From contig NZ_NEWK01000002.1 in assembly GCF_002217655.1 (NCBI RefSeq), positions 373,164 through 437,163 of the forward strand: a stretch of 64,000 nt of DNA. The letters are read 5' to 3'. The stretch comes from Geobacillus thermocatenulatus. GTDB taxonomy: Bacteria; Bacillota; Bacilli; Bacillales; Anoxybacillaceae. The position numbers were made by a program, and so were the translations under genes. The notes beneath the pieces are model-generated. The model did not search any database, was not told the origin of the DNA, and worked only from the letters and a program-made list of their open reading frames with translations. Position 1 is the stretch's first letter; every line of letters starts with the position of its first letter. Shown here one piece after another: positions 24,533 through 33,886 of this stretch.

Positions 24533-25500
24533 CGTTCTCCCTCCCATTGACGGCGAATGGCCGCAACCCACTGAGCCAGCCGTTGCTGTTGTTCCCTATA
24601 AAGCCACATCGCTTCTTCCGGCCTGATCGGCTGAAATTGGATGAAGTCACCCGGGCGAGCCTGCGCAAGAATCGGCAAATCCACAGCCGCGACTTGGGCG
24701 ATGCGCGGGTAACCGCCGGTTGTCTGGCTGTCCGCCATCAATACGATCGGCTGGCCGGACGCGGGTACTTGCACCGTGCCGAAAACGACCGCTTCCGAGA
24801 CCATCTCCCGCTCGCGCACAAGCGCCAACGTTGGACCGGAAAGCCGATAGCCGATCCGATCGGACTGCGTCGTCACCTCATAGCGGGCAGCGAAAAACTG
24901 GCGGCGGCTCGCTGGCGTAAATTCGTCATACTCCGGACCGGGAACCGCACGCACCGTTTTCGTTTTCCCACCAATATAGCGGCGGGCGGCCGAAGCAAGC
25001 CCCCAACGCATCCGGCCGATAACACGATGCCCGTGAGTAACGCCGACCGGCAGTGCATCGCCCCGCTGCAACGGGCGGCCAGAAAGCCCGCCAAGCTGGG
25101 CTGGAACGTACGTGGAACGGCTGCCCATCACGGGCGGGACGTCGATGCCGCCTGATACAGCGATATACGCCCGAAACCCCGTCCGGCACACCCCAACTTC
25201 GAGCACATCACCCGGCTCGACAGCCATCGGCTTCCAAAGGGCAAACGGCCGTCCATTGAGCGTACACGGGAAATCGCCGCCGCATACCGCCACGACGGCC
25301 TTAACGCCGAATCGAAGCGTCGGTCCAGCCATCGTTGCCTCAAGCACCGCCTCATCACCGTTGTTTCCGACAAGCGCATTAGCCAGGCGATACGCCCACA
25401 CATCCATCACCCCGCCCGCCGGCACGCCGGCATGCCGGTAGCCAAAACGTCCGCCATCTTGCACGGTTGTAAACAACCCAGCCTCGATGACATCAATCAT
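24529..25500 (-). CDS. pxpC: 5-oxoprolinase subunit C (KipA, carboxyltransferase-type)
   Basis: 323 residues of the biotin-dependent carboxyltransferase/allophanate hydrolase subunit 2 fold. [30 protein letters not shown] (about 4-33), [21 protein letters not shown] (about 113-133) and [13 protein letters not shown] (about 213-225) are diagnostic. In B. subtilis the homologue KipA counters KipI. The ATG at 25500 is preceded by TTGGAGCGAGG and overlaps the pxpB 3' end by 8 bp. Confidence 0.93.
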   Translation of the reverse strand: MIDVIEAGLFTTVQDGGRFGYRHAGVPAGGVMDVWAYRLANALVGNNGDEAVLEATMAGPTLRFGVKAVVAVCGGDFPCTLNGRPFALWKPMAVEPGDVLEVGVCRTGFRAYIAVSGGIDVPPVMGSRSTYVPAQLGGLSGRPLQRGDALPVGVTHGHRVIGRMRWGLASAARRYIGGKTKTVRAVPGPEYDEFTPASRRQFFAARYEVTTQSDRIGYRLSGPTLALVREREMVSEAVVFGTVQVPASGQPIVLMADSQTTGGYPRIAQVAAVDLPILAQARPGDFIQFQPIRPEEAMWLYREQQQRLAQWVAAIRRQWEGER

Positions 25501-26185
25501 GTTCCTCGCTCCAACGTGCAAATTCATCAGCCCCAATCGGCTGAAACACGACAATATCGCCAGCCGCAAGCAAACTTGGCTTCTCTCGGTGCGGGTCAAA
25601 CAGCCTCAGCGGCGTTCGGCCGATCAGTTGCCAGCCGCCCGGCGTCGCAAGCGGGTAGACGCCCGTCTGTCCGCCGGCGATACCGACCGAACCGGCCGGC
25701 ACTTTTGTGCGCGGCACCGGCCGCCTTGGCGTCGCCAAGCGCGGCGACAATCCTCCTAAATAGGCAAATCCAGGAGAAAAGCCGATCATATAAACTCGGT
25801 AGCGTCCGGCCGAATGGAGCGCTACCACTTCGTCTTCTGTCATCCCATGGAAACGAGCGACATCCGGCAAATCCGGACCGAATTCGCCGCCGTAACAGAC
25901 GGGAATGACGACCGTCCGCGCCGAACGCTGCACCGCTTGTTCAGACCGCCTGATGTTTTTCCTTAGCCATGCGCCTATGCCGATGTAATCGATCACCAAT
26001 GGATCATAGTAGATGGTGAGCGACGAAAACGCCGGCACGATCTCCTCGATGCCTTCTTTTCGCTTGGCCTGAAGCCGGGCGGTCGTGTGGTGGACGATGT
26101 CATTCACGTCCTCGTCAATGTGGTCTGAAAATCGGATCGTCACCGCATATTCGCATAATGGAAACAACGTATACTCCACCGTCAT
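25493..26185 (-). CDS. pxpB: 5-oxoprolinase subunit B (KipI)
   Basis: A 230-residue allophanate hydrolase subunit 1 family protein. PVCYGGEFGPDLPDVARFHGMTEDEVVALHSAGRYRVYMIGFSPGFAYLGG (about 95-145) and TPRRPVPRTKVPAGSVGIAGGQTGVYP are the cyclophilin-like core motifs. B. subtilis KipI inhibits the sporulation kinase KinA, so a link between 5-oxoproline metabolism and sporulation is possible here too. It starts inside the end of the iclR gene (4-bp overlap). Confidence 0.93.
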   Translation of the reverse strand: MTVEYTLFPLCEYAVTIRFSDHIDEDVNDIVHHTTARLQAKRKEGIEEIVPAFSSLTIYYDPLVIDYIGIGAWLRKNIRRSEQAVQRSARTVVIPVCYGGEFGPDLPDVARFHGMTEDEVVALHSAGRYRVYMIGFSPGFAYLGGLSPRLATPRRPVPRTKVPAGSVGIAGGQTGVYPLATPGGWQLIGRTPLRLFDPHREKPSLLAAGDIVVFQPIGADEFARWSEEHD

Positions 26186-26931
26186 CCCTGCCTCCGAAAG
26201 CCGAGTTCGCGCGAAATGTCCATCGCCGCCTGCCGAAGCAACGGAACGATGCGCGCCACATCATCCGGCAAAAAACGCTGTTCCGGGCCGGCGACACTCA
26301 GCCCGGCGATGGCCGCGCCTTCATGGTTAAAAATCGGCACAGCCACAGCCGCCGAATAGTTTTCCAGCTCAGAATAGCTGACCGTATAGCCCCGTTTCCG
26401 ATCTTCTTCCAACTGCCGACGCAACGCCTGCTTGTCCGTTACGGTATTTTTGGCGATTTTGACAAGTTTTGTTCGTTCCAAATAGCGTGCTTGCTCTTTT
26501 TCGTCCATAAAGGCCAGCAAAGCGCGCGGGCACGCGCCGGCGTACAGCGGCGCGCGCCGTCCGACTTTCGTATAGACGCGCACCGGCTCGGACGTCTCGA
26601 CTTTTTCAATATAGAGCGCCTCATCACCGTCGCGGATGACAAGATTCACCGCTTCGTTCGTCGCTTCTTTCAGCCGCTCCATCACCGGCAGCGCCACCCG
26701 GCGAATATCAAGCCGCTCAGCAACGAGCGACCCAAACGTCAACAATGCCAAACCGAGTTCATAGTGATCGCCCCGCTTTTGCAAAAAGCCAAGCGCGACA
26801 AGCGACTGCGCCATCCGGTATACCGATGTTTTCGGCATCTGAAGCCGTTCGACCATCTCTGGCAAAGTCAACCGTTCGCAGTCGAGAAACAAATCAAGCA
26901 GTTCTTTTGTTTTTAACACCGTTTTGTTCAT
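26182..26931 (-). CDS. IclR family regulator of the 5-oxoprolinase operon (KipR-like)
   Basis: 249 residues. The winged helix is at the N-terminus (LTLPEMVERLQMPKTSVYRMAQSLVALGFLQ, about 21-51) and the effector domain follows (VNLVIRDGDEALYIEKVET, APLYAGACPRALLAF, YTVSYSELENYSAAVAVPIFN). The first gene of iclR-pxpB-pxpC-pxpA, it matches the place of kipR in B. subtilis and probably represses the operon. The ATG at 26931 is favoured by GAGGGG upstream. An A/T-rich quasi-palindrome around AATATCAGAATATT (26950-26963) could be its operator. Confidence 0.88.
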   Translation of the reverse strand: MNKTVLKTKELLDLFLDCERLTLPEMVERLQMPKTSVYRMAQSLVALGFLQKRGDHYELGLALLTFGSLVAERLDIRRVALPVMERLKEATNEAVNLVIRDGDEALYIEKVETSEPVRVYTKVGRRAPLYAGACPRALLAFMDEKEQARYLERTKLVKIAKNTVTDKQALRRQLEEDRKRGYTVSYSELENYSAAVAVPIFNHEGAAIAGLSVAGPEQRFLPDDVARIVPLLRQAAMDISRELGFRRQG

Positions 26932-27030
26932 CATTGCCCCTCAATTCCGAATATCAGAATATTAATTCCAAAATACGGCCTATATATTCTTATTATAATG
27001 AAAAGTATGACAATTTTCCACCCCCAAAAT

Positions 27031-27055
27031 GAAAAGCGTCTGCTGAACAGACGCC
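27031..27055 (-). terminator. Terminator of the GNAT gene
   Basis: On the minus strand GCGTCTG, a 5-base loop, CAGACGC then TTTTCATTTT, 8 nt after the stop codon. Confidence 0.75.
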
Positions 27056-27062
27056 GTTGGAT

Positions 27063-27497
27063 TCAACTCGATAAGCGTTTTGAAAACACATAACTGACTT
27101 TTGCATATTCCATTTTTTCCTCATAAAAGCGATGGGCGTCTATCCGTTGCAGGCCGGACGACAGCGAAACAATCCCGTAGCCGTGCTCCCTCGCCCACTC
27201 GTGCACATAGGACAACAACGCCTTTCCATATCCTTTTGAACGTTCGCTCGAAGCGGTAACCAAATCGCACACCCAAATAAAGCGGCCGTTATAGAGCGTG
27301 ATCATCGGCATGAATCCGACAACCGCAACCATTTTGTCCTGATCATATAACGCCACAAGCTGATACCCTTCTTGTTCTTGCGCTTCCCGCACGAGCGCCG
27401 TGTAGGTTTCCTCATCCAAATGGGTGCGCAGCTCACGCATCACCGGAAAGGCGCTTCTCACTTCTTCCTCCGTTTCAAGCCAAACGAATCGCGGCAC
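27063..27497 (-). CDS. GNAT family N-acetyltransferase
   Basis: 144 residues. FIWVCDLVTASSERSKGYGKALLSYVHEWAREHG (about 72-105) contains the acetyl-CoA-binding RSKGYGKALL motif, followed by SLSSGLQRIDAHRFYEEKMEY. The target is unknown. GTG at 27497 is used because GGGAGAGGGG lies just upstream. Monocistronic. Confidence 0.82.
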   Translation of the reverse strand: MPRFVWLETEEEVRSAFPVMRELRTHLDEETYTALVREAQEQEGYQLVALYDQDKMVAVVGFMPMITLYNGRFIWVCDLVTASSERSKGYGKALLSYVHEWAREHGYGIVSLSSGLQRIDAHRFYEEKMEYAKVSYVFSKRLSS

Positions 27498-27841
27498 GAT
27501 TCCCCTCTCCCTTCTTCTATTTCTACATTCATGATATCAATATTTGTCCAAAAATGGAACTGCCTCCTTTCCGCAACGTTGATCATCGTTTCGAAAGAAG
27601 ACTCTCGCTTCAAACGCGTAAAGGTCGCAGCCCAGCGATCAGCGGAAGCTGAATGTCGGCTGATAAACCAACCATTACAGCCGCAGGCGCAAATACGGCT
27701 TCAGCGTTGAAAATGGGATCGAGAATTCGCAAATGCCGGCGGTGTAAGGGGCTATTTCATACAGCCCATACGCCAGCCGGTCATCGCAAACCGGCAGGAA
27801 TCGTGTTCATCCCCCATTGTCCCTTTCAATGGGCCGGTTGA
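27498..27841. other. 344-bp interval without a recognised gene
   Basis: Short open frames exist (for example on the plus strand from 27653) but none has a ribosome binding site or a recognisable product. CCCATTG...CAATGGG at 27813-27833 is a hairpin just after the nnrD stop on the minus strand; it lacks a T-run. Confidence 0.5.
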
Positions 27842-29362
27842 TCACGTCAGCGAAGCAAGCACAGCCGGCAAGGCATCCACAACGTCCGACGCCAATACAT
27901 CCCAGGACGAATGACCGTGTTGAACAAGCCAATCAGCAGCCTTTCCATGCACGAACACTGCATTGCTCACCGCCGGCTGCACCGCCTCATGCTGCAGCAA
28001 AAACCCCGCCACGATGCCCGTCAACACGTCGCCGCTGCCGCCTTTCGCCAACGCCGGGTTGCCGGTCGTGTTGACATATTGCGATCCATCCGGCGCCGTC
28101 ACAATCGTATACGGCCCTTTCAACACGACATACACGCCATATTCCATCGCCAACCGCTTCGACACGCCAAACCGGTCGCGTTCCACCTCGCTGACCGGGC
28201 GGCGAAGGAGGCGCGCCATCTCCCCCGGATGCGGCGTGATCACCGTCGGCGCGCTCCGTTCGCGCACCAGCTCGGCGTAGTCGCCCCAAAAAAACAAGGC
28301 ATCGGCGTCGATGACAAGCGGCACCGGCTGGCGCACAAGCTCATTGACCAAGCGGCGAACCCCTTCCGTCCGGCCCATCCCTGGGCCGACCGCGATCGCA
28401 TCGATCTCAAGCCCATCCCAATCGGCCGCGCCGGCAAACGCGCCGCCCTCGGCCGGCCATAATCGACACATCGCCTCCGGCACGCGGTTGGCGACCGCCT
28501 CATACATCGTTTCCGGAACGGCGATCGTCACCAGCCCCGCCCCGCTGCGAAGCGCCGCCTTCGCGGCGAGTGTCACCGCGCCGGCCATCGCCTTGGACCC
28601 GCCGACTACAAGCAGCTTGCCGTATGTTCCTTTATGCGACGCTTGCTGGCGCTTCGGCATCGTCTTTATGACATCGCGCATTTCCCATACAAACCGGGCG
28701 GCCGCCTTCGCCTGCACCGCCGCCGGCGGAATGCCGATATCCACGACGGTGAGCTCTCCGTAATAATCGGCCGCCGGGAACGTGTACGCCCCTAGTTTCG
28801 GGCATTGGATCGTGAGCGTGACATCAGCGCGGACCGCCGTGCCGGCTTCCCCGCCGTCCGCCGGCACCCCGCTCGGCACGTCAATCGCATAAACGACCGC
28901 GGGCGAACGGTTCACTTGTTCAATGATTTCTTTGTACGGCGGGCGCACGTCCCCTTTGACGCCGATGCCAAGCAAGGCGTCAATGATGATGTCATAATGC
29001 GGCAAGAGCGCCGCCAACTCTCGCTCTTTTCCTTCATAAGCGATCCATGCATAACCGGACCGCTCGTACACCTCAAGCGCCGTGCGCGCCGCCCCTTTCA
29101 CCTTTTCCTTTGGCGGAACGAGCCAGACATCGGTTTCATAGCCATAACTTTTCAACATGCGCGCGATGACGAACCCATCGCCGCCGTTGTTGCCCGACCC
29201 GGCAAGCACCGCCACCTTGGCGGCGCGCGGAATCCGCTCCTTCAGCGTCCAAAACAGCGCCTGTCCGGCGTTTTCCATCAATGAATCAGCGCTGATGCCG
29301 ATCCGCTCCGTCACTTCTCGATCGATGGCGTACATTTCTTCAGCCGTGACGATCGGAATCAT
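27842..29362 (-). CDS. nnrD: Bifunctional NAD(P)HX epimerase / ADP-dependent dehydratase
   Basis: 506 residues with two domains. The N-terminal YjeF-type epimerase (about 1-215) shows LMENAGQALFW, VAVLAGSGNNGGDGFVIARML and IIDALLGIGVKGDVRPP. The C-terminal ribokinase-like dehydratase (about 230-500) shows HKGTYGKLLVVGGSKAMAGAVTLAAKAALRSGAGLVTIA, TPHPGEMARLL and NPALAKGGSGDVLTGIVAGFL. Together they repair hydrated nicotinamide cofactors. The ATG at 29362 has AAAGGGG upstream. In many Bacillaceae this gene follows acpS; here it stands alone. Confidence 0.95.
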   Translation of the reverse strand: MIPIVTAEEMYAIDREVTERIGISADSLMENAGQALFWTLKERIPRAAKVAVLAGSGNNGGDGFVIARMLKSYGYETDVWLVPPKEKVKGAARTALEVYERSGYAWIAYEGKERELAALLPHYDIIIDALLGIGVKGDVRPPYKEIIEQVNRSPAVVYAIDVPSGVPADGGEAGTAVRADVTLTIQCPKLGAYTFPAADYYGELTVVDIGIPPAAVQAKAAARFVWEMRDVIKTMPKRQQASHKGTYGKLLVVGGSKAMAGAVTLAAKAALRSGAGLVTIAVPETMYEAVANRVPEAMCRLWPAEGGAFAGAADWDGLEIDAIAVGPGMGRTEGVRRLVNELVRQPVPLVIDADALFFWGDYAELVRERSAPTVITPHPGEMARLLRRPVSEVERDRFGVSKRLAMEYGVYVVLKGPYTIVTAPDGSQYVNTTGNPALAKGGSGDVLTGIVAGFLLQHEAVQPAVSNAVFVHGKAADWLVQHGHSSWDVLASDVVDALPAVLASLT

Positions 29363-29464
29363 ATCCGTTGCCCCTTTCGATTGTTCTTCCCATATATATG
29401 AATTGTACAATTTTACCAGGAAACTTCGCAAAAGAATACAACTTAGATCTTTCAGAGGTCATCG

Positions 29465-29701
29465 TTGCGCCGACCGCCCCGATGGGCATTTACTCGAACA
29501 AATTCAAATCTCACCAACATCTGCCGCCTTGCGGGCGGATGTTTCTTTTATTTAGGGTCAAGCCTTGCCGGAACAGCCGGCGGCTACGTCTGGACGCATT
29601 TCCATTGGAGCGGCGTCATCGCTTTTGTCATCGCACTCCTCGCCCTGTCCGGCCCGCTCATCTTCTATGCAGAAAAACGACGGCCATCGCCTTTGCGATG
29701 A
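29465..29701 (+). pseudogene. C-terminal relic of an MFS transporter
   Basis: The frame ends with FYLGSSLAGTAGGYVWTHFH, a hydrophobic helix and AEKRRPSPLR, which is the last two helices of a major-facilitator permease. No start codon with a ribosome binding site and no N-terminal ten helices are present. The upstream part in the same frame is disrupted. It is a 5'-truncated remnant. Confidence 0.6.
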
Positions 29702-29713
29702 CCGCCGCCTCCG

Positions 29714-30109
29714 TCATGATTGCCCCGCGATCACTCGCAGCCCAAACTGCAGGCAATCGTCACAAATGGCCGCCAGCGGACCTTTGGCCAGCCTTGGCTT
29801 TTCTTTGAGACAAAACGAGCAACGCTCGCTGGAATCGGCTTGCGTTTCATCCATCAACTCCTCCTCCAGCTTTTCAAGAGAAAAGACGGCAATCGCTTCA
29901 TACACATTGTCGACCAAATCGTCGTCGATGTACGCGCATTTTCCCTCCCACCGCAATGCCACGAGCTTGGCTGCTACTGCCATGCCTTCGTAAAATCGAC
30001 GGCGGGCTTCTTCCTCGCTTTGTTCCGCTTCGACTGCCAAATCATCGGCGAACTGCTCAAGCGCCGCAGCCGTGCATTGTTCGAGCCACCGTTTTGTTTC
30101 GTTCGCCAT
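29714..30109 (-). CDS. Protein with a C-terminal ClpX-type C4 zinc finger
   Basis: 131 residues. The first 90 residues are acidic and helical (LEQFADDLAVEAEQSEEEARRRFYEG). The last 35 carry CSFCLKEKPRLAKGPLAAICDDCL, which matches the CxxC...CxxC zinc-binding domain at the N-terminus of ClpX. There is no AAA+ domain. The finger in ClpX binds substrates and adaptors, so this could be an adaptor or competitor; that is inference. GGGAGGGG precedes the ATG. Confidence 0.65.
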   Translation of the reverse strand: MANETKRWLEQCTAAALEQFADDLAVEAEQSEEEARRRFYEGMAVAAKLVALRWEGKCAYIDDDLVDNVYEAIAVFSLEKLEEELMDETQADSSERCSFCLKEKPRLAKGPLAAICDDCLQFGLRVIAGQS

Positions 30110-30171
30110 GCCATTTCCCCTCCCTCATTTCTTTCTCTTTTCAATACGACAAACAAACATGTTTTCCTTCT

Positions 30172-30576
30172 TTACCGCGGCAATTCATCAAGAAAACGGG
30201 CTCGCAGTTCAGGGGGCGGCAGCTGGCAATGATCGTGCTTCGGCGCGAGACGATGCCGACGTTTCGCGATCTGATCATACATATGATCACGCCACAGCCG
30301 CGGAACGAGAAATCCGACGGCCGCCAGCCAATTCCACGGCCAGGCTAGACGTCGTCCGATGCGTAACACGGCATCCGATTTGACATAATAGCAGCCGTCT
30401 TCAATAAGGACGACCGTGTCTCCTCCCGGCGCGCCCATCATTCCCAACAACACCCGCCCGACAGCGCTCTGTTGTCCGGCAAAGCGAAACACCGCCTTTC
30501 GGTCGCGGGCGGCGATCCAATATACACTCGCATGGCAAAACAAACAGTCGCCGTCAAACAAAATGACTGGGTGCAT
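30172..30576 (-). CDS. DCC family thiol-disulfide oxidoreductase (YuxK-like, DUF393)
   Basis: 134 residues. The N-terminus has ILFDGDCLFCHASVYWI with the family's Asp-Cys (Cys11) and a second cysteine at 14, and GDTVVLIEDGCYYVKSDAVLRIGRRL (about 52-77) is the conserved core. LWRDHMYDQIAKRRHRL is the family's C-terminal helix. The physiological substrate is unknown. It begins 13 bp after yedK and is probably co-transcribed with it. Confidence 0.85.
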   Translation of the reverse strand: MHPVILFDGDCLFCHASVYWIAARDRKAVFRFAGQQSAVGRVLLGMMGAPGGDTVVLIEDGCYYVKSDAVLRIGRRLAWPWNWLAAVGFLVPRLWRDHMYDQIAKRRHRLAPKHDHCQLPPPELRARFLDELPR

Positions 30577-30589
30577 TCGATTCCCCCAT

Positions 30590-31258
30590 TCATCGGCTGT
30601 GAACCGGCTCGATGCAAGCGCTCACATCATTTTTTGGCGAGTTGACAAGCGGCGAAACTTCGTACATCTGCATTTGCTCTTTCGGATACGGCTGCAGCAA
30701 CGATTTCAAATACTCGCTGTCATCAAAGCTTGCATCAAGCCAGTCGTCATACCGCTCGGGAGGCAATATGACCGGCATCCGGTCGTGAATGGGGGCGATG
30801 AGCTCGTTCGCCCTCGTCGTCATGATCGTGCACGTCTCAAGCGGCCCGCTCGGCCCTTTCCAGCGCTCCCACAGTCCGGCAAAGGCAAATGGCTCGCCCG
30901 TTTTGAGGGTAAACCGGTACGGCACTTTTTTCGTTCCTTCCTTTTTCCATTCGAAAAATCCATCGGCTAAAATCAAACAGCGCCGCCGTTTGAACGCATG
31001 GCGGAAACTCGCCTTTTCATCGACCGTTTCCGCCCGAGCGTTGATCATCTTGGCGCCGATGCGGGCATCTTTCGCCCAAAACGGCACAAGCCCCCAGCGC
31101 ATCATTTTTCCGACTCTTTCTCCCTCCTCGGTGACGATGGCCAACACATCTTGACCCGGGGCGATGTTGAACCGGGGCGCGAGCAGGCCTTGATAACGGA
31201 AGTGAAACCGCTCCTGCAACGCCAACAAATCAACCGTTAAGGTAAACCGTCCGCACAT
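30590..31258 (-). CDS. yedK: SOS-response-associated protein YedK/HMCES (abasic-site DNA-protein crosslinker)
   Basis: 222 residues. The mature protein begins with the catalytic Cys2 (MCGRFTL), followed by PRFNIAPGQ with the conserved Asn, WGLVPFWAKD, INARAETVDEKASFRHAF, ADGFFEWKK with the catalytic Glu region, and the His in APIHDRMPVIL. The family forms a thiazolidine crosslink with abasic sites in single-stranded DNA and so shields them. The ATG at 31258 has AAGAAGGGGG upstream. Confidence 0.92.
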   Translation of the reverse strand: MCGRFTLTVDLLALQERFHFRYQGLLAPRFNIAPGQDVLAIVTEEGERVGKMMRWGLVPFWAKDARIGAKMINARAETVDEKASFRHAFKRRRCLILADGFFEWKKEGTKKVPYRFTLKTGEPFAFAGLWERWKGPSGPLETCTIMTTRANELIAPIHDRMPVILPPERYDDWLDASFDDSEYLKSLLQPYPKEQMQMYEVSPLVNSPKNDVSACIEPVHSR

Positions 31259-31394
31259 GCTTTTCCCCCTTCTTCTCATTAGCTCGATAGAAGCAGACCA
31301 TCTTCCACCTTCTAACTGTCAACAACGCATTGGAGCAAAAACGAATGTTTCACCATCTTTCTAGATGATTCCATTCCTTTCCTTATCAGTTTAC

Positions 31395-31430
31395 AAAAAA
31401 AGCAGCCGGAAGGGAAATCCGGCTGCTTAA
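31395..31430 (-). terminator. Terminator of the two-component operon
   Basis: On the minus strand AAGCAGCCGGA, a 7-base loop, TCCGGCTGCTT followed by TTTTTTG. It begins 12 nt after the sensor kinase stop. Confidence 0.85.
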
Positions 31431-31441
31431 TCAAAAAAGCA

Positions 31442-33886
31442 TCAGTTCACCTCTTGCGGCACCGGCGCCAAAGGAAACTGAACCGTAAACGTGCTTCCTT
31501 TTTTCTCTTCCGAAACGACGGTTACCTCACCGCCGTGCGCTTTCGCAATTTCTTTGACAATCGTCAAGCCGAGTCCTGTTCCGCCGATGCGGCGGCGATC
31601 AGAGTTATCAACGCGGAAAAACTTTTCAAAAATGTGCGGCAACGCTTCGGCTGGGATGCCGAGCCCTTCATCTCGCACATCGACGCACAGACAACCTTTT
31701 TGCTCATACACCCGCACCTCAATCGCCCCCCCGTCAGGTGAATATTTCACCGCATTATGCACTAAGTTCGCAAACAGCTGCCGCAGCCGCTCGCTGTCGC
31801 CGCGGATCATCGTCCGCTTTGTCTCGACCAAGACGGAAAACGTATGAATATCCGTCCCCATTTTTTCGGCGTCGATGATTTTTTCTATGATCGGAACAAG
31901 ATCAACCGGCTCCCAACGATACGTCTGCCGGCCGGCTTCCATGCGCTGCACATCGAGAAAATCGTTGATTAAAGCGGTCAATCGCTCTGCCTCTTGATAA
32001 ATCGCGTTCACATATTTGCGCTGTCGTTCAGGCGCAAGCGGTTTGTTCAGCAACAACTCCGCCAAACCGAGAATGCCCGCAAGCGGCGTCCGCAATTCAT
32101 GGCTGACCGTGCTGACGAGCTCAGACTTCATTCGATCCACTTCCGCCTGCTTGGTGACATCACGATGAACGAAAATCGTGCCAAATTTCGCCTCCCCACG
32201 GTAAAGAGGCGCCGCATACACTTCCATCACCACCCGCTTTTCTTTTAGCTCATACATCATAACTGATAACTGATCGGCTGATCCAAACACAGCTTGATCA
32301 AAAAAATCGCCAAGGGTTCGCTCATCGACGGCCAACGCACAAAGCTGCTGCTTCCATTTGGCATACGGCATCCCGTCCCACCCGTCGTCGGCGGCGCCGA
32401 ACCATTCTTTCATCCGCCCGTTCATAAGCCTATTTGTTCCTTGAAGGTCGACAAGTTGAATGCCTTCATGCAAATGATTGAAAATCTCTTCTGTCAGACG
32501 GCGGTCTTTTTCGGCTTCTTCATACAAAGTGAGCTTTTGCAAAGAAATCGAAATATGTTTGCCAAGCTGCTCTGCCTCAGCTGCTTCCTCATCCGTAAAG
32601 GCCGCCCCAAACCGGCTTAAGACGATGATGGCCTCTATGTCATCGTCTGGCGATAACACGGGAACAAACAAATCGTGCGAATGGAGCGGCCGATCATGGT
32701 AACCGCGTTCAAACATCGGCAGCTCGCGGCGCACTGCAAATGCGCGTTTCGTCTCGAGCAGACGGTGTTCAAGGCCGTTGTACAGCTGCTGCAAAAACCG
32801 CTGGACGCTCATGGCTGATAATCCAAACGAAGCATATGTCTGCTCGCCATCCATCGCAACGATGATGCCTCGTTCCGCTTTCATGATGGCGCACAAATGA
32901 TCGATGATGCTGGTTAATACTTCCTTCTTATCAAGAGATTGTGCCATTCCTTTAATAAGGGCATTGCGCCGCGCCAGCTCCTGCTCGCGGCGCTCCGCCA
33001 TCGCCAGCGCTTGCTCCAGTTCGGATTGCTGGGCCTCAAGCTCCTCTTGTTGGGCAAGCAATTCTTCATTTTGCGCCAACAAGTGCCCCTCTTTTTCATG
33101 GATGCTCTCCATCATCATCTTGAACGCTTTCGACAGCTTGCCAATTTCATCTTCCCGTTCATCAAACGCCGGCCATTCAGCCCCTTCCCCTTGCTTGGCG
33201 AACTGTTCCGCCGCAACGGCAAACTGCTGCAGCGGACGCCCGATTTGCCTCGCCGCCAGCCGCAAAAGCCGCTGCAGCAAAACGAGCAAGATAGCGATCA
33301 AGGCGATAAAGGCAGCTTGACTGTATTGTTGCTTTTGCTTAAACCGGACATATTCTTGTTTCATTTGATCAATCAACGCATCATGATAACGAGCCACTCG
33401 CTTTTGAAAACTTTGCACCGCCGCCGTCCCGCCGTTTTCGGCAATCAGCGCTACGTCCCGGCGGTCGCCGCGCTCAAACGCCTCCACCGCCTTCGGCACG
33501 AGTTGTTCGAAATAACGGATGAAAAAATCGCGGGCATCGCGAAGAAACCGTTCATCTTCCGGGAGGGAAGCCAATGGTTCCATTTCTTTCAACAACTGAT
33601 CGATCGTTTCTTGCTGTTGAAAAACGCTTTCTTTAAACACCGGGCGTCCGAACGCAAAATACCCCCGCACATCAAAAAACGCCTGCGTAAACGCCCGATC
33701 AAGCTGGCGAGTGAGCATTTCCTTTTGTTCAAGCTTCTGTTGCGCCGCCTCAAATGAACGGACGAGCGACTGCTGATACATCAAAAACAACGCCGAACCA
33801 ACAAGAAACACCCCCGCACATACAACCATCAAGAATACAAATCGGGCTGAGAGGCTACGACGAAAGCTCATGACCATCTGTTTCAT
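31442..33886 (-). CDS. Large transmembrane sensor histidine kinase
   Basis: About 814 residues. Order: membrane helix (about 16-36), helical extracytoplasmic sensor region (about 40-185), second membrane helix (about 190-209), HAMP (about 210-262), coiled coil (about 265-310), GAF-like domain (about 325-455), PAS-like domain (about 465-580), HisKA with His596 in STVSHELRTPLAGILGLAELLL, and HATPase with LFANLVHNAVKYSPDGG, VRDEGLGIP and GTGLGLTIVKEIAKAHGG. The start overlaps the regulator gene; several in-frame ATGs (33886, 33877, 33871) are possible and none has a good ribosome binding site. Third gene of a signalling operon with a CheY-like regulator and a diguanylate cyclase. Confidence 0.88.
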   Translation of the reverse strand: MKQMVMSFRRSLSARFVFLMVVCAGVFLVGSALFLMYQQSLVRSFEAAQQKLEQKEMLTRQLDRAFTQAFFDVRGYFAFGRPVFKESVFQQQETIDQLLKEMEPLASLPEDERFLRDARDFFIRYFEQLVPKAVEAFERGDRRDVALIAENGGTAAVQSFQKRVARYHDALIDQMKQEYVRFKQKQQYSQAAFIALIAILLVLLQRLLRLAARQIGRPLQQFAVAAEQFAKQGEGAEWPAFDEREDEIGKLSKAFKMMMESIHEKEGHLLAQNEELLAQQEELEAQQSELEQALAMAERREQELARRNALIKGMAQSLDKKEVLTSIIDHLCAIMKAERGIIVAMDGEQTYASFGLSAMSVQRFLQQLYNGLEHRLLETKRAFAVRRELPMFERGYHDRPLHSHDLFVPVLSPDDDIEAIIVLSRFGAAFTDEEAAEAEQLGKHISISLQKLTLYEEAEKDRRLTEEIFNHLHEGIQLVDLQGTNRLMNGRMKEWFGAADDGWDGMPYAKWKQQLCALAVDERTLGDFFDQAVFGSADQLSVMMYELKEKRVVMEVYAAPLYRGEAKFGTIFVHRDVTKQAEVDRMKSELVSTVSHELRTPLAGILGLAELLLNKPLAPERQRKYVNAIYQEAERLTALINDFLDVQRMEAGRQTYRWEPVDLVPIIEKIIDAEKMGTDIHTFSVLVETKRTMIRGDSERLRQLFANLVHNAVKYSPDGGAIEVRVYEQKGCLCVDVRDEGLGIPAEALPHIFEKFFRVDNSDRRRIGGTGLGLTIVKEIAKAHGGEVTVVSEEKKGSTFTVQFPLAPVPQEVN

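Noticed and set aside
27653-27841. 62-codon plus-strand frame in the gap before nnrD
   Set aside because: No ribosome binding site, no recognisable family, low-complexity composition.
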